Shown here one piece after another: positions 23,093 through 35,251 of a stretch of DNA of 64,000 nucleotides. The stretch comes from Gerris lacustris (taxonomy: Eukaryota > Arthropoda > Insecta > Hemiptera > Gerridae). The notes under the pieces are model-generated. The model ran no database searches, had not been told where the DNA came from, and saw only the letters and a list, made by a program, of their open reading frames with translations. How positions within the stretch are numbered: the stretch's first letter is position 1; every line of letters starts with the position of its first letter. A program made the position numbers and the translations under genes. Where the stretch lies: assembly GCA_951217055.1 (NCBI GenBank), contig OX578280.1:34415128-34479127 (forward strand), in the 5' to 3' direction.

Positions 23093-23504
23093 AAAATTAT
23101 ACAAAGTAACTTAGATTTTAGCACATATTTAAGTTATACATTTAAATTTTGAGTCCTTATTAATGCAAGTCACAAAATAATTTTTATAACACTATGTTAA
23201 AAAACAAAATAAAATATCTACAATTAATATAATAAATTGGTAAATTTTGTTTAATTTAATTTTTATGAACTAGAATAACTTTAAATGAATAAAACAATAC
23301 ATTTGACAACGAATATACATTTGTTTTGGAAAAATTGTAAAAACACCCTAGTTGATCCCTCAATAATAAGTCGTTACCAAAATTCTTAACAGATAGGTTC
23401 TATTAAATTGATATTAGCCAAGATTCTGTGGTATGTGTAACTCTTACTCTATAACATTTTTAAGAAATTACAAGAAGCACCAGCACCTGCTCATTCCTGA
23501 TATT

Positions 23505-23655
23505 AGAGGGGCAATTAGACGAACCGTTCCCTACCGCCTGGTCCTGGTCCCATTCCGAGTTTCCCTTGCTCCGGTCTCCCCACCACTTGACAGAGAGTTG
23601 CATTTACACAGCCCGGCTAAGGGAGACCAGATCGGCTCGTCTAATCACCCCTTGA
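23505..23655. mobile_element. Short GC-rich MITE
   Basis: GGGGCAATTAGACGAACCG at the left and CGGCTCGTCTAATCACCCC at the right are imperfect inverted repeats around 110 bp of GC-rich sequence in an AT-rich neighbourhood. The target-site duplication is unclear. An open frame of 95 codons across it is not convincing as a gene. Confidence 0.5.
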
Positions 23656-23720
23656 AGATTATCTCTGTTCTTCACTTGTACACCAGTAGAACTAACTTAG
23701 TGACACAAAACAAAAGATGA

Positions 23721-26700
23721 TTAAATCCCACCTTGAACCTTACTACACATACTAGTTTTTAAACCCAAAAGTTACTAATACTTGGCTTGCCTGTGAAATT
23801 GGTGTCCACTTCGTGAAAGTGGCTTACACTACAGGAAAGTAGCTTCCCCAACTGGATGCTTCTAAAGGGGTGTTGACAATCAGAATGTTAACTCAATCAT
23901 GAACTTTATAATAATTTAATTAAAGGTTCACATTTTAACTGATATAAACAAGACGACCCTTTAACACCAGGGTATACAGAATGCAACATGTTCTAAACTC
24001 TAGGTGGTCTTCTAGGGGACCACCCTCCTAATTAATTTAATTACATTAAATTCAATTTTATTTCATTAATTCTTTTAAATTTTTACTGCGGGTGTTTAAA
24101 GGCATTTTTGTGTGGTCACTACTTGGACTACACAGTGGTAAAGGGTTAAGCAAAAATCAGTTGCTTTGAGTAAACATCATGCTCACCGCCCCTGAAGGGA
24201 CTGGGAGACATGAAAAACTAGGTGACTAATGACAAGCCACCTGCATATTAATTAATTTAGATATCTTACAGACAGAGTAAATGTTACTTATTCTTCTGAT
24301 GTCCTATTCCACACAAAATAACTAGTTTTCTATAATATAATGTATCAATCACATAACATTAAATGTATAAAAGTTCACAGAAAATTCAATGTAAATACCA
24401 CAAAATTAATATCAAAGGAGTTTCATGAGAGGTGGTAGTTATAACTTAAGAATCACTACTGGCTCTCTTTGGCAGTGAAGGGGGGTCTCAGATATCTGAC
24501 TCAACCCTTAGGCATGGCCCTACATGTGACTGTGGTTATAGGTTTAAACAATGCAACCACTCCTTACAAATTATTTTTAAAAAATCTTGAAAACCCTTGT
24601 AATAAAAAATTAAAATGCTCATTTTGGGTAAAAAAAATACACCTAAACAATTTATCAAAATTACTTCCAATTCTGAATGTATGTTTTTAATTACAATCTG
24701 TAGGTAAATAACTTAAATTAGAAAATTATTGATGGGTCTTAGTCTCACTTGAATAAGATAAATTTGGGCGTCCAAATATTTGTCAATAATAAAGTTCATC
24801 AATTACTTATACCTAACATTTATTAACTCAAGGTACAATTAATTAACAAATAGATTCTTTAATATAACAAAACGATTATTTATATGATATACAGTAGTCA
24901 AAGGTAATAACAGATTAAATTGACAAATATATTTTAATTACAGGTAATCTTTTTTTTTTCTTTTTTTTTTTTTTTACATCTCTAAATTTATAAACATATA
25001 CATACAAGATTGTTGTAAATTGTGTTTTGAAGGTTAATTACAAGTTGTAAAAAAATAATATAACATAAGAGGCAGGATAAATTTACAATAGTAATTATTA
25101 CTTTCTACAATATATCTTTAATATAAAACAATATACATGAGATCTTATATGTATTTAAATGTTTCAAAACAGGGATTCCCTGGGTAACTGTGGTTTCACA
25201 AGTGATGCCAAGGGTTCCATACGAAATTGCTATTGGCTGAAAAAGCAATAATTGTTTTTTTGTGTTTTGAGACGTGTGTATTTACATAAATAATTTCAAA
25301 AAATTTCACTTTTAATCCTAAAAAGGCCATGTGTATATTTGACTTTAACTACTACTACCTACTATGCTAACACTTACCCTGAAGATTATACAAATGTCGA
25401 AACGCCTATGTTTAATTATATAAAATTGTGGTGACAATATTGTGTTACTTTTTATTAACCTCTCAAGTCATAATTATGAAGGGGAACCACAAAATCTCAG
25501 TCAAAACAACCAATTATTAGCTACTACAGTTATTTATTAATTGATTCATTGCTTGTATGAACCAATTAAAAAATAACTGTAGTAGTTAATATCAAATATA
25601 TGAAAGTTTTAAGTTTAATTTGGAAGTGGGAATTTTTGATTTTTTGTTACATTAATGTAAAATTCAATGTCTGAGATATTTTTAACTAATAGTGAAATTG
25701 ACAGTTTCTTACTTCAGATGAATTGATGAGAATCAGTATGATTCAATTTTTAATGAATACCTACAAGAATTTTTGTATAAAACAATAACCATGACAATGT
25801 AATCAGATAGTCACTCAGCTTGAGAATGATCCAAGGTGGGATCAAAATATCGCACTTATAACTATAGGTTCTTATTTAAATGGACAACATTTTATAAGTT
25901 TTTAATCAAACTCGTCGGAACCGTTTTTGAGAAATAATTAGTTTTCACGGGTTGCGATCATAAATTTGGAGTTAAAGTTCATTACTCGATCATATTATTT
26001 AGTATGATTTTTTTTTTAACATGTGAGCTTGTATGGACTTTTTTGCTCCAAATTAACTGTAGAGACACCCCTTTCAATATTGTGATCTGAAATAGATACA
26101 CTCTGTATATTATACATAATACATAAATGGGAAATTAAAAACTAAAAAGAAGTAAAACTAATAATCAGCAAGTATAACATAATTTTAATAAAAATAATAA
26201 AACTAGTAAAAAAAACTGAGTTGTGAACTCTAAATCATGACATCCTCAACTCTGACTTAAATACTTATTTGCGCTAGTCCCAAAGAATTTGTTTCTTTAG
26301 AATAATTCTGACTACAGAGATATATAATTTTTTTTTTATCATAGGTTACTACATTGTCAGTTACTATCCCTTTAGATACCTATTAATTTTAAGAAATAGT
26401 TCTCAAGAAGACAGCACTTGAGATTTGGTAAATTCTGACATTTTGTAAATCTACAACAGAAATAGTATTCGAGCTGCCTGTGATATGATTTGTCAATAAC
26501 AGAAGGGTTCGAATTACCTTTATTTCTAGACCTAGGTCACAGTTTTATTTCAGATAGGTCCAAATAGTGATCAAAACCACACCTTGGATAACATGACCTC
26601 TACTATAGTTTAACACCTGATTTAGCCACTGGATATGTCTAACAATATGAGCAGCTCCACTGAGAATGATTGGTTATAATCTCAAATGCTATCTCCTATG

Positions 26701-27740
26701 GAAAATATAGATTTATTAAAACTAATCATGGAAGTTAAAACTTATAATTATTCTAGATAAGTTCAGAGTAGTTTAAGATTTGAACATATGTTTGTAATAC
26801 ATACATATGTTGTACATATTGTAACATATGTTGTAATTATAATAACTTTATAAAAACAAATGAACAAGAAACAAGAAAAGAAACAAGTAACTAATATAAG
26901 TTTTATTAAGAGGTTCCCTGAAGTTCTATTACTCAAAACTTCCATGGGTGTATAGAGGCTGAGAACAGCTACTCTTAAGTCTTAACAATAATGATATTAC
27001 AAACTACCGCTAACAAATGTAATTTTACTCATAACTTAACTTGCTATCACAAATGTTTCCAATGTTCATAAATATTCACATTTATCACATATCTTTACCA
27101 TCGCCAATCAATAAGAAGTTAAATTTAAACCAATGTCATAGAAAACTATATTTTATACTTATTTAAATCAACATTAAAAACCAGTTATATTTTGGTGATT
27201 AGATTGAAAAATAAAAGTTGTAAGTATATTTATCTCAGTCTTTTTTTTACTACTTCCAGGGAAACCTGGGGGACCTAGGTTTAGACCACTTAGGTCAAAA
27301 GTAGTAAAAGTCCTGAATAATACAGGATGGGAGAGGATTGGCCAATTCACACATCCACTTGCTTAGTGCATCAGTATCAAACCTGTCTTACATCATATAG
27401 TTTTTAAAGCATAAGGTCTCTCCTCTTATAAGATAACATATCTCCAAACAAAATTGTTATTAACCACCTTATGAAAAAACTAAAGGTAACTAAGAAAAAC
27501 TTTCTTTTTGTCAAGTTAATTAAACATTAAAAAAATTTAATTTAAAAAAAAAATTTGTCACAAAAATAAAAAGTTAATTAAAAAAACTTGTTTTCCAATT
27601 TATCAAAATCATAAATTTTAATTTAAAAATAACTAAAAAATTATAATTTTATTTCTTTATTATTTTCCCCAATAATATTAATTAGAATTAAAAAAAATAC
27701 ATCACATGCTTAGAGATAAATTAAATAATACCTTTCAAAT
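23721..27740. other. Gene-free AT-rich intergenic region
   Basis: No gene, RNA or complete transposon recognised. It holds an imperfect hairpin at about 25517-25592 (CTACTACAGTTATT / AATAACTGTAGTAG), a fragment of dispersed family B at about 25880-25990 (GTCGGAACCGTTTTTGAGAAAT), a widespread-repeat phrase around 25380-25410 (GAAGATTATACAAATGTCGA) and long T/A runs. AATAAA for the gene to its right is read on the minus strand near 27651-27660. Confidence 0.55.
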
Positions 27741-27748
27741 AAATTAAA

Positions 27749-30700
27749 TTATGATAGGGGTGGAAAGTCCTGTTCATTAAATGAATAATGGAAGGAAGAA
27801 TATGGTTTTGAGGATCTTGAGGAAGGCTTTTTAACCTTTTTAGAGTAATTTGGTAAAGGAGAAGATACAGTTGAGCATGATTCTGAGGATTCAGATGTTA
27901 AATAATTGATTAATTCTTTAGTTTCAGAATCGATTGATGGGTCAGATTGAAAATTATACTGAGAGTCCAGTTGACGGGCATTAGACTTGTCAGGACTAAT
28001 GGGATGAAATGCTGAAGAAGAGGAACCTAAATTAAAATCCATCGGTTTCATCAAATGGTGTGGTGGATCTCCTTGGTGATTTGAAGTAAGACTTGAAAAT
28101 AAAGCGTTTTTCATAACACGCTTAGGTCGATGTTCCTTGTTTATGTCTAAATGACTGTTACCAGTAATTTCTTCTCCTATAGGCCTCAAGTCGATTAAAG
28201 GATCTGGAATGGGTAATGTAGAAGAACCACTCACATTAGAAAGCGATGAATTAGATGTAGAATTGGAAACAGAAGAATAAGTGGTGATTGAATCTAAATA
28301 TGAAGAAGCATCGACATTATTTGTCGCAGAAATGTCATTTTCCTCTTCAGAATCACTATAAAACTGCTTAGTTTTAAAACCTATACCATTATCGGTTCTC
28401 TTTGGCTTATGTCTGTTATTTCTTGGAGAATAAGGTGGCATCGACTTTTTACAAAAAGAAGCAACTGCTTCACGCTCTTCTTTCAAATTCAAAAGGTAAT
28501 TAGAAAGTGTGTCAGGATCAGGAGGAGCTGCTCCAGGTGGGTAGAAATCATCAGCATCTGGTCTCAACATGGAATTAACAGATATCTGATCAGGTGATTT
28601 TATTTCCTCAGTATTCACTCTATCAACTTCTTTCTCTTCTTCATTAGATTCTAAAACAAAAGCAAAAGACAAAAAAACTGATTATGAAAATTTAATTTGA
28701 GAAAAAAAGGAAGCACTCTACTATTTGCAAGTGACAGAGAGAAGTTTCAGTATTTTGTAAGAATTTTTTAATTTTTTTGTGTGCTTTATAAAAGAAAAAA
28801 TACATTACAGTATACCCTAAACCAGGGGTGCCCAACCTACGGCACGGGGGCCAAGTCCGGCCCGCGAGCCGATTTTATGTGGCCCGCCGTGTTGCCAAAT
28901 AAACGAAAAAATTACAAGCATTCAGAGAATCTAAAATTAAAATGGTGTTTCAGCTTAAACCAAAACGGAAAATTGACCTTCTAGGAAGCATAAAAACATG
29001 TTTTATGAAGGTAAAAATTCTAAAATTTTCTGGGGGAGGACCCCCCCCCTCCGGTACACCACCGGCCCCTGGCATGCCTTCTCTTTGAATGTTGACAATG
29101 TGGCCCTTGATTAAAAAAGGTTGGGCACACCTGCCCTAAACAAGTAAGAATAAACAATCAGAGGGAGACTCCTTCTGATGTCAAACAGAGGAGATTCAAG
29201 TTTTTATCATTTATCAATTAACAAGTTTATACAAGTGACAAATTTTATGATAATGAAATGATAGAATAACCATTGTATTTAATGGCTCAACACCGAAAAT
29301 TAGAAAATAAGGGAAATATAGTTAGGTTGAAAAGTAAAAGAAGATATTAATGTCTTAAATTATTATCACCTACCTCAATAAAACCCTGAAGAGACCCAGA
29401 AAAAACATTATTATAGTGTTTTATTTCATTTGAATTGGTAAAAAAGGGTTCAAAAACTACTTTAGAAAAAAACAAACAAATATAATTATTGAGTAAAATA
29501 GCAAAAAAGTAAAAGAAAATTATAATAATAATAATATTTTCTTAAATAATGCTTGGGAAAAAAATCTATGTTTTGAGTGTGCCTGTTAATAATTGTATTC
29601 CAAAAACTCTTTCCCACACAGGACGATTGTTCCCCTTGTCAGTAACAATTGATTTAAGCTCATTCAGCTATAGATGTCGGTAACTTAATTATATTGTATT
29701 AATTGAATATTAATTAATTTGCATTTTAATCAACTATTCACAGAACTCTTAGTCCAATTGGCTTGATTTTTGTTTTATTCAGACATGCAAAAAAACATAG
29801 AAACTAACTCCCCTTTGGATTGTTACAGACAAATCTAAATTTTTTTAAATGATGGGAGAACACTTCCCATGCTTTCACCCCAATCGTGCACAGCAATATT
29901 TAAAAAAAAAAACTAATTGAAATGTTAACTCACTTGATTGACTAATGTTGTTGAAATAATTTTCAATAGAAGCATTCGAGTAAACAAAGCTTTTTGTCTG
30001 AAAAAAGAAATTAAGTAACAAAAAACAAAATTAAATTTCATTAAAAAAAAGAAAAGAAAAAAAAAAAAAAAAGAGATTGAGATTATTTTCTAGGCCTAAG
30101 AAGGGTTTGTTGTAAATGTAGATATACTTCACCCATCACATCAGGGCTACTTCAGCTTCTAATTTTCCTTATCACATAAATCAAAATTTAGTGGACGAGG
30201 AAGTCTCTTTCTAGCATTCAAGCAGTGGAGATATAACTCATACACGAGGTGCTACCCAAAAGTTCCTGACCTCTGTGTATAACTCCTCTAACTACTGTAG
30301 TGCATCGATTTGCCGCTAGGTTTCGGAACTAGTACGTCTCCCAAACCCCTCCTATCATTTTCACATTATTTTGCGTTCTTTTGTCTTCTCAGTGAGGTGA
30401 TATCTGTGTTACTGTTAGTTGTGTTCTGCGATAGCGTAATGAGCGATTTGAAGAAGCAAGCATTTGCATCAAAATTTTTTCGTATATGTAAACATTTTCC
30501 AGAGACACCTGTAGAATTGACACAATATTATTTATTAAGTAGCCCTAATATGGCAGGTGAAATATAGCTACGTTTATAGAAAAAAAAAAAAAAAAACACT
30601 AGGCCAAAACAACAATCTTTCAAAAAATACATTTTTTACAATAAATAATTAAGAAGGGTTTAACTAACTCAAAAAAAGGTTAAATTTCATAATATAAGTC

Positions 30701-33700
30701 CTTATTTTTTAAGTTTTGTTATTATATTACACAAGATGGTTTTACAATTAGGTCAAGATGGTAACTAATTACTAAGTCTACGAGAGCCTTAGACAATTTG
30801 ACTAATCGTCACAGCACACATGAAAGATCTTTAACTTGTATAGAAATATTGCAGATCCTTACAAACTCTATGCCATCCGAGAAACATGGCTGTTTTATGT
30901 AGATCTCCTCTTCTAGTGGCTACTAACTTGATATAGTTTATTTCATCATATGTTAACATTAAATATTGTTATTTTAGCAAATGGAGGAAAAGATAACCTT
31001 ATTAAAATGATTCTTATTTATGGAAACATGGTGTTTTATAACCTTTATTAAAATTCATCAAACAAGAATAAGATTTTATATATATTGTAAAACATTTATA
31101 GGAATATACTCACAGCTCTTATGTCCCTGGACAAAGCAGCATTCCTCTCTTGTATGTTGATTTTGTCCAGATTTCTCATGACTCTACCACGACCCATACT
31201 GATTTGAGAAGGAGGCAGCGTAGTCATATTCAATTTACAACCTCCCAAACTTTCCATTAGCTTAAATCAAAATATTGCAAAGAATTAATTTTTTTCAAAT
31301 GATCAATTACTAGTTTATTTCTCATTAATAAATATCTTTGAGACAAAAACAAGATAGGAGACTAGTATCAACGCAATGCCAAATGATCAGATCAATGAGT
31401 GGAATAAGCAAAAAAGAGAAAATTAGGAATAGAATTAAAGAAAGTGGTACTAAAAGTAAGAAGTTGAAGTGCCATGAGTTAAAGTGGAAATGGGCAGGAC
31501 ACGTTTACCGTATGATACAGGATAGATGGGGCGAGAGTGCTAACAGAATGGACGCCATATGGACACACAAGGAGCAAAGGAAGGCCGGCTTTACGTTGCG
31601 AGAGATGAATTGGAGGAAAAATTAGGAAGAGTCTGGCATAGAGTGGCACCAGACAGGCATAGATGTAAGAAAATAATTTCGTTAAATATAAATTGAGCCG
31701 ATCAACAACCCCTTTACCCCTCATGGAGGGAGGCTTTTGCTTCGAAAGAAGTGTCTATGAAGCTATTATTATTATAATTAATAGATGTACATATTTGACA
31801 AACATTAAATTGCTAATGAAGCTGTAAAGGAGAGAACAATCATCTCAAAAACTTCAGGAATTACAGAAGCAAAAAAAATTAATGGGAACCTTGAAAGCTT
31901 ATTATTATGGATTGAAAACATTACTGTACCCTAACTCCTAAAAACAAAATCGTATTACGATATTACAACATGATCGACATGTTCTCCTTTCTCGTTATAA
32001 AATTATAAAAATTAACTTAATAACTAGTAACTTAGTAAATTTCAGAATTATAAATTATAAAAATATTAAAGAGAAGTTCAAAGAAAAAAAATCGGGTACG
32101 AGGTACCTCGGAACTTTTCCTCACTTAGGAGACCACTAAAGTAGCCTCTTCTGCTGGAGGAAGTAGCATTGGGCGAGGTCAGTACTTGGAAGGGTGACCG
32201 TTTTGAAATAACTGATTTTTTTATTAGCATTTTTCAAAGAAACATTTACACATTATCATTTACATTACATTTGAATTTTGGCGGTATTTTGACAGATGTA
32301 AACAAACTTTCAAGTTTAACAAAAGTACCTCACTAATTAATAATTATGATCGCTTATAACTTTTAAACTAATTAATGAAATTTCATCTTTTTTTTTATAT
32401 TTGTTCCTTATTTTATACCGGTTCCAACGATATGCAATATGTCAAAAAAGTATTTATTCTTTAGGTATTATTAACTGTCAAAGTTTAAAAAATTCAAAAA
32501 GTGATAACTTCAAAATGGCGGCCAATATCGAAATTAAATTTGGTAGATTTGTTTGTCATACAGAGAGGCACATTCATGCCAAATTTCAAATTGATCAGAC
32601 CACTTTTCGATTTTTTACAATTTTTGTAAAATTCAATATTTCATCATAACTTCCCAATCTTTTTTTAATTTCAAATCACCTTTGATAGCTGTTTAAACCA
32701 GTATAAAAAACTAACGGTGCCCCCCCCCCCCGGAAATTTCTTACAATTAAAGAAAAAATAAAAATAGGAAAATTTTAAAGTCAAATAACTTTAGTAAACA
32801 CCCTTAGTCTTATAATTTAGACAAATCTTCCTGTTTTCAAAAACATATAATTAGTCATGGAAATTAGAAGCATATACCCAAAAAAAGCAGGGATAAATAA
32901 ACGTGAAATGTAAAAGAAAAAAAAAAATGTGGGTGTATAGGGAGCTGTTATCTTTAATTTCCTCTCTCGAGTCCTTTTCACTCTCTCAGGATGTTAGTTA
33001 TGTGGTAATTATAACACTTCAAACCATAATTGATAATTCTAGATAATATTAATAAATATACTTTTTTTAAGGAAACCCTTTTATACATCAACTACACCAA
33101 TAACTCACTTCACAACTTCACTTTTTACTTTTCATCAATAACTTTGCTTATTTTACTCTGAGATGCTTATTTCAATTTTTTTTTATTCAACTCGTGTTTT
33201 AACTGATATAAAAAACTAAATTCAATTTTTTTTTACCTAAAGAAAAAAAAAAGAAAAAAATTAAATATTTTTTTATTGCAATTAAATAGAAAAACTAAGC
33301 TACTCTTGTCTTTTAGGCAAAATCTTATTTTCAAAAACTTATAATATGTTGAGAGTAAAAAGTGGAAGCATATGCCAAAAGTAAGCAAGCAATATTACAA
33401 AAAGGTTGGGTAAAGTAAGCAAAAAATTACTCCTCCACACCCTGTAGCCCATTATTAGCATCTCACTCCTGGCTAACATAATTAGTAATTGCGACTTACT
33501 CACTACTCACTATTATAATTAATATTACTACAGTGCCGGAACTAGCCGTGTGCATGGGGTCGGCCGCACACGGGCCTCGGGGAAAGGGGGGCCTCACTTC
33601 CACTCGGCCAGTTATAAAAAAAATAAAAATAATAATAAAAAAAATAAAAAAATAAAGAATAATTTTACTAAAAAGGTGAACTTAGTTTATATTTTATTTA

Positions 33701-34562
33701 TTACATTATTATTATATATATTATTTTTATGTGGTAGGTATCTATATTCTTTTCCACATAATAATACCTAATAATTATTATTATCATTTTTTGAGACAAT
33801 TGATGTTAAATGCTTATTAAAATAATAATTAATAAATAAAATTGACTTACAACATGACGTGATTTTTATTTTGGGTATTTTAGACTGTTAATGTTTTGTA
33901 TTATCCTACATATTATGTTTCATCAAAATTAAACTATCTTTAGTAAGTTTTTAAATTAATTATAAATTTTTAACTTGTAAAAAATACCTACACAGGGGCC
34001 ACCTAACACGATCCACTCAATATCTCCTGAATCTACTGCAGGAAGAAAGACGCGGTTTTCTGGGTTCTGTGTTAACTTAAAATGTGTATGTAAACACTTC
34101 TGTGTAAAAAAAATCTTGCACACGGGCCTCAGCAGGTCTAGTTCCGTCTCTGTATTACTATCATACAGGTAATTTATTCTGGGTTTCTATATAACTTGGA
34201 GAGCCATATAAAACATACTTTTAACTTTTGCTTGTGGTATATTAATAGGTGTACCTTTGATCTCACTTCTTTCAAATAAATAAAAATACTTAATTTCAAA
34301 TTCATACAAGTTCTAGAAACTTAAGCAAAGGTATCTAACACATTTAATTCACTATGCTTATCACTATCACACATGACAAGGGCCACGCTAAGCATAAAAA
34401 TGTGTAATTAGTATAGTCTGTTGTCAATCTCACTGAAATTGTTCTAATAACTAATTAAACAGAAATAATATTCTATAATGTCAGAAATATATCTGGTAAA
34501 TTACTAATTCATGCCTGAAAATAGAATAAATTAAAATTTGAGTCAATTAATAAAAGATTAAG

Positions 34563-34648
<86 letters not shown>

Positions 34649-34852
34649 TATATATGTGTGTGTGTGTGTGTGTATTAGCCTACATACCTCTAACTGAGAG
34701 GGAGAGATGCGGTGTTTTGGAGGCGAAGGGTTAGGATTTGCAAAAATATCATTTTCATGGCCGTGTCGTCGTGCAGTTGGCATCAGACTTACATTGTTGA
34801 AACTGTCTAATACTTCATCCAGCGAAGACCATTTATTGCCCTCAGTTTTCAT
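27749..34852 (-). CDS. Unrecognised four-exon protein, 425 aa
   Basis: I do not recognise this protein. Exons on the minus strand: 34852-34688, 31260-31114, 29997-29934 and 28650-27749. Every junction has AG acceptor and GT donor (GTATGT, GTGAGT, GTGAGT), and phases match (0, 0, 1), giving one 425-residue frame. The ATG at 34852 follows an acceptor (TGCAG at 34858-34862), so an upstream 5' UTR exon is likely. The protein is polar and Ser/Pro/Asn-rich with no membrane segment: N-terminal WSSLDEVLDSFNN, SQISMGRGRVMRNLDKIN in exon 2, DFYPPGAAPPDPD in exon 4, a Ser-rich middle, and the C-terminal end NEQDFPPLS. It looks like a mostly disordered protein carrying short linear motifs. The MGRGR patch could be a methyl-arginine site (inference). 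Introns hold a hAT, a mariner piece, an RTE-like piece, a 5S-like piece and another hAT. Confidence 0.75.
28823..29133. mobile_element. Nonautonomous hAT element, perfect 8-bp TSD
   Basis: The terminal repeats CAGGGGTGCCCAACCT and AGGTTGGGCACACCTG are flanked on both sides by CCCTAAAC (28815-28822 and 29134-29141). The CAGGG start and 8-bp duplication are diagnostic for hAT, of the Charlie/Buster type. At 311 bp there is no transposase. It sits in the last intron of the 425-aa gene. Confidence 0.92.
29142..30240. other. Intronic sequence without further recognised elements
   Basis: AT-rich intron around the 64-bp exon at 29934-29997. No transposon ends, RNA genes or other ORFs recognised. 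A purine-rich A/G run lies at 30034-30076. Confidence 0.5.
30242..30600 (+). mobile_element. 5' end of a mariner-like element (truncated)
   Basis: It begins ACGAGGTGCTACCCAAAAGT, which resembles the mariner terminal repeat (CGAGGTG..CCAAAAGT). About 200 bp later an ATG opens MSDLKKQAFASKFFRICKHF, resembling a mariner transposase N-terminus in length and opening residues. It breaks off after about 40 codons in an A-rich run near 30585. No right terminal repeat was found. Intronic in the 425-aa gene. Confidence 0.5.
31330..31760 (+). pseudogene. 3' fragment of an RTE/BovB-type reverse transcriptase
   Basis: The plus-strand frame at 31338-31625 reads MIRSMSGISKKEKIRNRIKE, then LKWKWAGHVYRM and DRWGESANRMD. 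This is the signature tail of insect endonuclease-reverse transcriptases (GIS..DRIRN..I...T....KLKWRWAGHVARM.D.RW, established). A stop at 31623 interrupts the usual continuation (WHQTGIDVRK is still readable). The copy ends in CTATTATTATTATAATTA near 31757, the simple-repeat tail typical of RTE. Dead, 5'-truncated, intronic. Confidence 0.75.
32098..32210 (+). other. 5S-rRNA-derived fragment (SINE3-like or 5S pseudogene)
   Basis: The stretch 32161-32210 contains GGGCGAGGTCAGTACTTGGA followed by AGGGTGACCG, closely matching the 3' half of animal 5S rRNA (box C of the internal promoter). It is preceded by AAGTAGCATT for AAGCAGCGTC. The 5' half of 5S is not recognisable: 32098-32160 instead reads as an unrelated repeat. 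A 5S-headed SINE or a partial pseudogene is more likely than a functional gene. Confidence 0.55.
32211..33530. other. Intronic sequence with no gene recognised
   Basis: AT-rich first intron of the 425-aa gene. It has repeat-like phrases (CATGCCAAATTTCAAATTGA, CTTCAAAATGGCGG) and a C10 run near 32722. No ends or ORFs worth calling. Confidence 0.5.
33531..34152. mobile_element. Nonautonomous hAT element, perfect 8-bp TSD
   Basis: The terminal repeats CAGTGCCGGAACTAG and CTAGTTCCGTCTCTG are flanked by TATTACTA on each side (33523-33530 and 34153-34160). An internal CACACGGGCCTC phrase near each end extends the inverted repeat. 622 bp, without a transposase frame. Inserted in the first coding intron of the 425-aa gene. 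Confidence 0.9.
34565..34674. repeat. (TA)n(TG)n microsatellite beside a 5' splice site
   Basis: About 90 bp of TA dinucleotides then about 20 bp of TG. On the transcribed strand it lies only about 14 nt downstream of the exon-1 donor (GTATGT, 34682-34687). Confidence 0.95.
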
Positions 34853-35085
34853 TTTATCTGCACATAATCATAACATATACATTAATACATTACTAATAAT
34901 AATGATTAGGTAATAATAAGGAAAGGCATAGCATACTAAATTCACTGATCCCCCCTACAGCTTCTTCTGGCTGTAATCACAACCGAATTTTTGTCCAGAG
35001 GGGCCATTTTTTTCAAGGGGGATCTAAGCTCCCCCTACCAGAGATTTTTCTAGGAGGCCTAAATAAGGGAGGGGTCAAATCTGTC

Positions 35086-35251
35086 CTACCTATAAACTGC
35101 AAATTATGTGATTTTCGTATAACTTGAATTGTTAAAATACTAAAACGGGGCCTAACTTCGAGATTTCTCCTACCTATAAACTGCAAATTATGTGATTTTC
35201 GTATAACTTGAATTGTTAAAATACTAAAACGGGGCCTAACTTCGAGATTTA
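35086..35251 (+). repeat. Near-perfect tandem duplication, 83-bp unit x 2
   Basis: CCTACCTATAAACTGCAAAT through AACTTCGAGATTT is repeated without a visible mismatch (35086-35168 and 35169-35251). The identity in non-coding DNA implies a very recent duplication. Confidence 0.9.

Noticed and set aside
34547..34852. C-terminal His-Thr/Tyr-Ile tail of the 101-codon frame
   Set aside because: It is the translation of the intronic (CA)n(TA)n tract after the exon-1 donor at 34687.
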